Assembly: GCF_016772315.1 (NCBI RefSeq)
Contig: NZ_CP053482.1
Location: 3,405,501-3,469,500, forward strand
Direction: 5' to 3'
From: Thiothrix subterranea
GTDB taxonomy: Bacteria > Pseudomonadota > Gammaproteobacteria > Thiotrichales > Thiotrichaceae
Length of the DNA: 64,000 nt
In this document: piece after piece, positions 60,767 through 64,000 of the stretch
Position numbering within the stretch: position 1 is the first letter of the stretch
Layout: each line of letters opens with the position of its first letter
Notes under the pieces: model-generated
What the model was told of the DNA's origin: nothing
Seen by the model: only the letters and a program-made list of their open reading frames with translations
Database searches by the model: none
Program-made: the position numbers and the translations under genes

Positions 60767-61540
60767 ATGGAAGTTGGAACGTATACCCCCGTGCGTGTTG
60801 GTGCGCAAGTGCTGGCTGAGGAGGCGATTGCGGAAGAGTTGCAATACCACCCGGCAGCACAATTGGATGAAGCATGGCAAGCAGCGGCAACCAGCTTGGT
60901 GGTGAAAACCTTGCTGGAACAGCGTGCTGCACAATTGGGTATCGAAGCCGCTAGTGAAGAAGAACGCACTGCCCTGTTGTTGGAAAGGGAGCTGCAAGTG
61001 CCTGATCCAACAGAGGCGCAGTGTCTTCACTATTTTCAGAGCAATCGGCAACGCTTTCAAACACCGGTATTGCTGGCAGTGAGTCATATCTTGCTGCCCG
61101 CCGCACCGGATGATGTGCAGCAACGTGACCAACAGCGCATTCTGGCGACGCAATTGCTGCGGCAGTTGCAAGCTGACGCGGACAGCTTTACGGCATTAGC
61201 CCAGCAATATTCTGCCTGCCCATCATCGGGGCAGGGTGGCAGTCTGGGGCAATTGTCGAAAGGGCAAACCGTGGAGGAATTCGAGCGGCAAGTATGGCGC
61301 TTGCCGGTCGGACTTGCCGAACAGCCAGTGGAAACGCGCTTTGGTTTCCATCTGGTGCGCGTCGATCAGCGCGTGGAAGGCGAGCCGTTGGAATATGAGC
61401 ATGTGGCAACGCGCATCCGTCAGTATTTGCATGAGCAAGTAACGCGGCGGGCGTTGAGCCAATACTTGCAGGTGTTGGGTGCAGAAATTGGTGTTGAGGG
61501 GATTGCCTTCAATGCCGCCGGTTCGCCGTTAGTGCAGTAA
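60767..61540 (+). CDS. Parvulin-type peptidyl-prolyl isomerase of the nar operon
   Basis: This 257-residue cytosolic protein with a PpiC/parvulin domain (about 105-200: VSHILLPAAPDDVQQRDQQR, FTALAQQYSACPSSGQGGSL, WRLPVGLAEQPVETRFGFHL) and helical flanks belongs to the NifM/PpiC group. It lies between narI and moaA, as in Pseudomonas aeruginosa nar operons, and probably helps fold a Nar protein. It starts three bases past the narI stop; no signal peptide. Confidence 0.88.
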   Translation: MEVGTYTPVRVGAQVLAEEAIAEELQYHPAAQLDEAWQAAATSLVVKTLLEQRAAQLGIEAASEEERTALLLERELQVPDPTEAQCLHYFQSNRQRFQTPVLLAVSHILLPAAPDDVQQRDQQRILATQLLRQLQADADSFTALAQQYSACPSSGQGGSLGQLSKGQTVEEFERQVWRLPVGLAEQPVETRFGFHLVRVDQRVEGEPLEYEHVATRIRQYLHEQVTRRALSQYLQVLGAEIGVEGIAFNAAGSPLVQ

Positions 61541-61556
61541 GGGTGGGTGGTGGTGT

Positions 61557-62543
61557 ATGGGTAATGGATTGGTTGACCCGTTTGGGCGTGAAATTAGCTA
61601 TTTGCGGGTATCGGTGACGGATCGCTGTGACCTGCGGTGTTTTTACTGTATGCCCGAACACTTCAACGATTATACCGTGCCGGATCATTGGCTGAGCTTC
61701 GAGGAAATCGAGCGGGTCACGGCAGCGTTTGCCGCCTTGGGCGTGAGTCGGTTGCGCTTGACAGGTGGTGAACCGTTGGTGCGCAAGGGCTTGCCTGAAC
61801 TGGCGACGCGGCTGGCAGCATTACCCGGTATTACCGATTTATCCTTAAGCACCAATGCTAACCGCCTTGCGCATGAGGCAGTGGCACTCAAGCAGGCAGG
61901 CGTTTCCCGCCTCAATATCAGTCTCGATAGCCTGCAACCCAAACGCTTTCAACTCATTACCAAAGGCAAGTTGGATAAAGTCATGACAGGCTTGATGGCA
62001 GCCAAAGCTGCCGGATTTGCTCCGATCAAAATCAATATGGTGGTGATGCAGGGCATCAACGACGACGAAGTGCTGGATATGGTGGAATTCTGTCTGGAAC
62101 ACCGTTTCACCCTACGTTTTATCGAAACCATGCCGATGGGTGAAACGGGACGCAATGCCCGCGATTCGTATTACCTGAGCCTGCAAACGGTTAAGGCACG
62201 GTTGGCGGAACACTACAATTTGTTGCCGTCGATTATGGAGGGTGGTGGCCCGGCACAGTATTACACCATTGGCGATACGGGGTTGAAGATTGGGTTTATT
62301 ACGCCGATTTCGCAGCATTTTTGTGCTACCTGTAACCGTGTGCGGCTGGGTGTGGATGGCACGTTGTATTTGTGTCTGGGGCAGGAACACAGCGTGGCAT
62401 TGCGTCCTTTATTGCGGGCGGGGATTAGCGATGTGGCGTTGCAAGGAGTGATCCGCAAGGCGTTGTGGCTGAAGCCGCTGGAGCATAACTTCAACCAAAC
62501 GCAAACGCAGGTGTTGCGGTTTATGTCGATGACGGGGGGGTAG
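61557..62543 (+). CDS. moaA: GTP 3',8-cyclase MoaA (molybdopterin synthesis)
   Basis: This 328-residue radical-SAM enzyme turns GTP into 3',8-cyclo-H2GTP, the first step of molybdenum-cofactor synthesis needed by NarG. The N-terminal cluster is C24-x3-C28-x2-C31 (CDLRCFYC). The C-terminal cluster is CATCNRVRLGVDGTLYLC (C-x2-C-x13-C). It ends with the usual Gly-Gly (MTGG). The ribosome site is weak (GGTGGTGGTG). Last gene of the operon; placement here makes cofactor supply follow nitrate respiration. Confidence 0.96.
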   Translation: MGNGLVDPFGREISYLRVSVTDRCDLRCFYCMPEHFNDYTVPDHWLSFEEIERVTAAFAALGVSRLRLTGGEPLVRKGLPELATRLAALPGITDLSLSTNANRLAHEAVALKQAGVSRLNISLDSLQPKRFQLITKGKLDKVMTGLMAAKAAGFAPIKINMVVMQGINDDEVLDMVEFCLEHRFTLRFIETMPMGETGRNARDSYYLSLQTVKARLAEHYNLLPSIMEGGGPAQYYTIGDTGLKIGFITPISQHFCATCNRVRLGVDGTLYLCLGQEHSVALRPLLRAGISDVALQGVIRKALWLKPLEHNFNQTQTQVLRFMSMTGG

Positions 62544-62569
62544 GCAATAAAATGATGGCTACCTTTTTC

Positions 62570-62742
62570 CAGCGCGATTGGCGGCAAGCCCGAAGACCTG
62601 AAGGTGGAATACGCCAGCGAAACCTTTGAGGACGATGAAAAAACCCTCACCATCGGTGGCGTGGAAATGTCGCTAAACTTTCCAAAGACTTGCACGGGCG
62701 CAATGTGCATCAGACGTACTTGCAGCTAGAGGCGGAGTAATG
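62570..62742 (+). pseudogene. Degraded gene fragment downstream of moaA
   Basis: Codon-like sequence in two frames encodes SAIGGKPEDLKVEYASETFE with DDEKTLTIGGVEMS from 62571, then after a frame change near 62675 KLSKDLHGRNVHQTYLQLEA and Glu, ending in TAA at 62740-62742. The two parts join naturally into the C-terminus of a single protein, so this looks like a remnant of a larger gene that was cut on the left and suffered a frameshift. I do not recognise the family. No start codon or ribosome site fits it. Confidence 0.5.
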
Positions 62743-62818
62743 TCTGGACGGGGCATTTGCCTATACGTGAGACTTTTGCTATGTTTGAACCCAAATCATA
62801 CAGGTATTTACTAATCGT

Positions 62819-63133
62819 ATGCGTAAGCACATTGTCACATTCCTCATCTTGCTGATGGCTGCCCTGCCAGTCTGGTCAGCGTCGATGGTGTGCCATCATG
62901 TGCCAACGCCGCAAGCCACCGACCATCACTGCTGCCTTGAGATGCAAACACAGCAGTCGGCGCAAGTGTCCGCTGATACCTGCCATTGCGACCAACTCCA
63001 GCACGCTCAATTTATCTTGAGCCTGCCGGAAATGCCAGCCGCTGCACCAACCAACCGTTTTATCCCGCCTGCTTTGTCATTCCAGCCTTTGCCCGAACGC
63101 ACTGACGTGCTCTATCGCCCACCGATTGCCTAA
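62819..63133 (+). CDS. Small exported Cys/His-rich protein next to an RND efflux adaptor
   Basis: This 104-residue protein has a signal peptide (MRKHIVTFLILLMAALPVWS, cleaved near residue 20). The short mature part contains MVCHHVP, HHCCLEM and CHCDQLQH, a Cys/His-rich stretch that could bind soft or transition metals. A Pro-rich tail follows (LSFQPLPERTDVLYRPPIA). I recognise no named family; similar small proteins sit upstream of CzcC/CusC-type efflux genes. The adaptor gene follows after about 50 bases, so they are probably co-transcribed. Confidence 0.65.
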   Translation: MRKHIVTFLILLMAALPVWSASMVCHHVPTPQATDHHCCLEMQTQQSAQVSADTCHCDQLQHAQFILSLPEMPAAAPTNRFIPPALSFQPLPERTDVLYRPPIA

Positions 63134-63184
63134 AGAACCTTCCGCATCCCTTTTCTGCGTATTTGGTTTTTTAGGTGAATAACG

Positions 63185-64000
63185 ATGAACAATTATTTGA
63201 TTGCTGCCTTAAGCGGCTGCTTGCTCATGGGTATGGCAAGCCTCCCCTTGGCTGTATTTGCCCACGGTGGCGAAGACCACAGCCACGATGACGCGCCCCC
63301 TGCGCCCATTATTGCCCCCAATAACAGTGGCATACGCTGGGAATTACAATCGCCCGACGTGGAATTGCTCGGCGCACTCCATGACGGCAAACTGACCCTG
63401 TATGCCAGCCATTTCCGCGACAACACCCCGATTCCCAATGCCAACATCGAGCTGGAAAGCAAGGGGCAAAAGCTGCTGCTGCAAACCGATGTCAACGGCA
63501 TAGGTGAAACAGAGGCAGCATGGTTGCAACAAGCGGACAAACGCGAATTGCTGGCAACCGTGCAAGCCAAGGGTGTCAACGATTTGCTAGTGGGCAAACT
63601 GGCGTTTAGCAATGGCACAGCACAAGCCACCCGCTTGACCGATGGCAGCGTGTTCATGCCGCAAGCGTCCCAACAAATTCTTGGCTTACACACCACGGCC
63701 AGTAAACCGCAAACCGTTGCCCAACGTGTCACCCTTAATGGCGTAGTCGTGACCGACCCGAACGCCAGCGCAGTGATTCAACCGCCGCTGAGCGGACGGT
63801 TACTTGCACCGGAAAACGGCTTCCCCAGCATTGGCAGCACGGTCAAAAAAGGGCAAATCCTCGCCATCCTCGAACCCGCCGCCAGCAATACCGACAAGGG
63901 CGACCAGCAAGACAAAATCGCTGAAGTACGCTCCGAACTGGCACTGGCAGAGAAAAACGCCGCACGCCTGACTAGCATTGCAGGCGTTATTCCACAAATG
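63185..64000 (+). CDS. RND efflux periplasmic adaptor (CzcB/CusB type), cut by window edge
   Basis: The frame from ATG 63185 stays open to the last base (272 codons). A signal peptide (MNNYLIAALSGCLLMGMASL, ending VFAHGG) is followed by a His/Asp-rich stretch (HGGEDHSHDD), typical of metal-efflux adaptors. A beta-rich domain with KLTLYASHFRDNTPIPNANI comes next. The membrane-fusion part begins with VTLNGVVVTDPNASAVIQPP and LAPENGFPSIGSTVKKGQIL (lipoyl half), then a coiled coil starts (KIAEVRSELALAEKNAARLT). It would link an inner-membrane metal pump to an outer-membrane channel; zinc, cobalt, cadmium or copper cannot be told apart. Confidence 0.87.
   Translation, partial: MNNYLIAALSGCLLMGMASLPLAVFAHGGEDHSHDDAPPAPIIAPNNSGIRWELQSPDVELLGALHDGKLTLYASHFRDNTPIPNANIELESKGQKLLLQTDVNGIGETEAAWLQQADKRELLATVQAKGVNDLLVGKLAFSNGTAQATRLTDGSVFMPQASQQILGLHTTASKPQTVAQRVTLNGVVVTDPNASAVIQPPLSGRLLAPENGFPSIGSTVKKGQILAILEPAASNTDKGDQQDKIAEVRSELALAEKNAARLTSIAGVIPQM

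Noticed and set aside
62261-62710. Minus-strand frame of 149 codons over the end of moaA
   Set aside because: Mostly antisense to moaA; the plus-strand fragment downstream explains the rest better.

Overview
The window is chromosomal DNA of a gammaproteobacterium. The dnaG-rpoD-tRNA-Ile(CAU) order, the rpoS and gltBD genes, and a narXL / narK-narK-narGHJI-ppiC-moaA respiratory nitrate reductase locus laid out as in Pseudomonas all point there. Two DsrC/TusE-like proteins, one inside the nar operon, suggest a sulfur-oxidising lineage; a Thiothrix-like member of the Thiotrichales is my best guess, by inference only. Gene density is high, with many ATGA overlaps and tight operons.

Region by region: 1-1606 holds a photolyase (cut by the window edge) behind a MerR regulator. 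1757-3937 holds four small minus-strand genes for envelope or sulfur-relay-like proteins (EF-hand/YidB-like, BON-LysM, NlpC/P60 lipoprotein, DsrC-like). 4730-9239 is a tight minus-strand operon: a 34-residue membrane peptide, XpaC-like, TelA-like, SPFH-GYF and zinc-ribbon membrane proteins. 9756-12636 carries an M23 peptidase, an aminotransferase and a zinc metallopeptidase. 12789-14538 is an ECF sigma operon, followed by rpoS. 16342-20283 has alaC-hom-thrC (alanine, homoserine and threonine synthesis). 20996-26452 is an exopolysaccharide locus (deacetylase, glycosyltransferase, FemAB-like protein, divergent chain-length/BY-kinase). 26523-32627 is gltBD; 32784-36590 is dnaG, rpoD and tRNA-Ile2.

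From about 36591 to 44432 lies a mobile island next to the tRNA. It has a tyrosine integrase at its far end, a ProQ/FinO-domain protein, a BrnT/BrnA toxin-antitoxin pair, phage-type genes including a ClpP-fold head protease, and a 1.44-kb IS4-family insertion sequence whose transposase is split at an A7 slippery run. It also has a coiled-coil gene whose DNA holds fifteen exact copies of the octamer CGTGACCG in both orientations and several reading frames. That array is the most unusual signal in the window.

From 44408 the nitrate respiration locus runs to moaA. NarX/NarL (minus strand) sense nitrate; two NarK-type carriers move nitrate and nitrite; NarGHI reduces nitrate with NarJ as assembly chaperone; MoaA starts molybdenum-cofactor synthesis. 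An AAA-ATPase/nuclease-like gene, a Phd-like/DUF3368 toxin-antitoxin pair and a HAD phosphatase sit between narX and narK, where related loci have the two arms back to back. The window ends in a metal-type RND efflux adaptor that runs off the edge.
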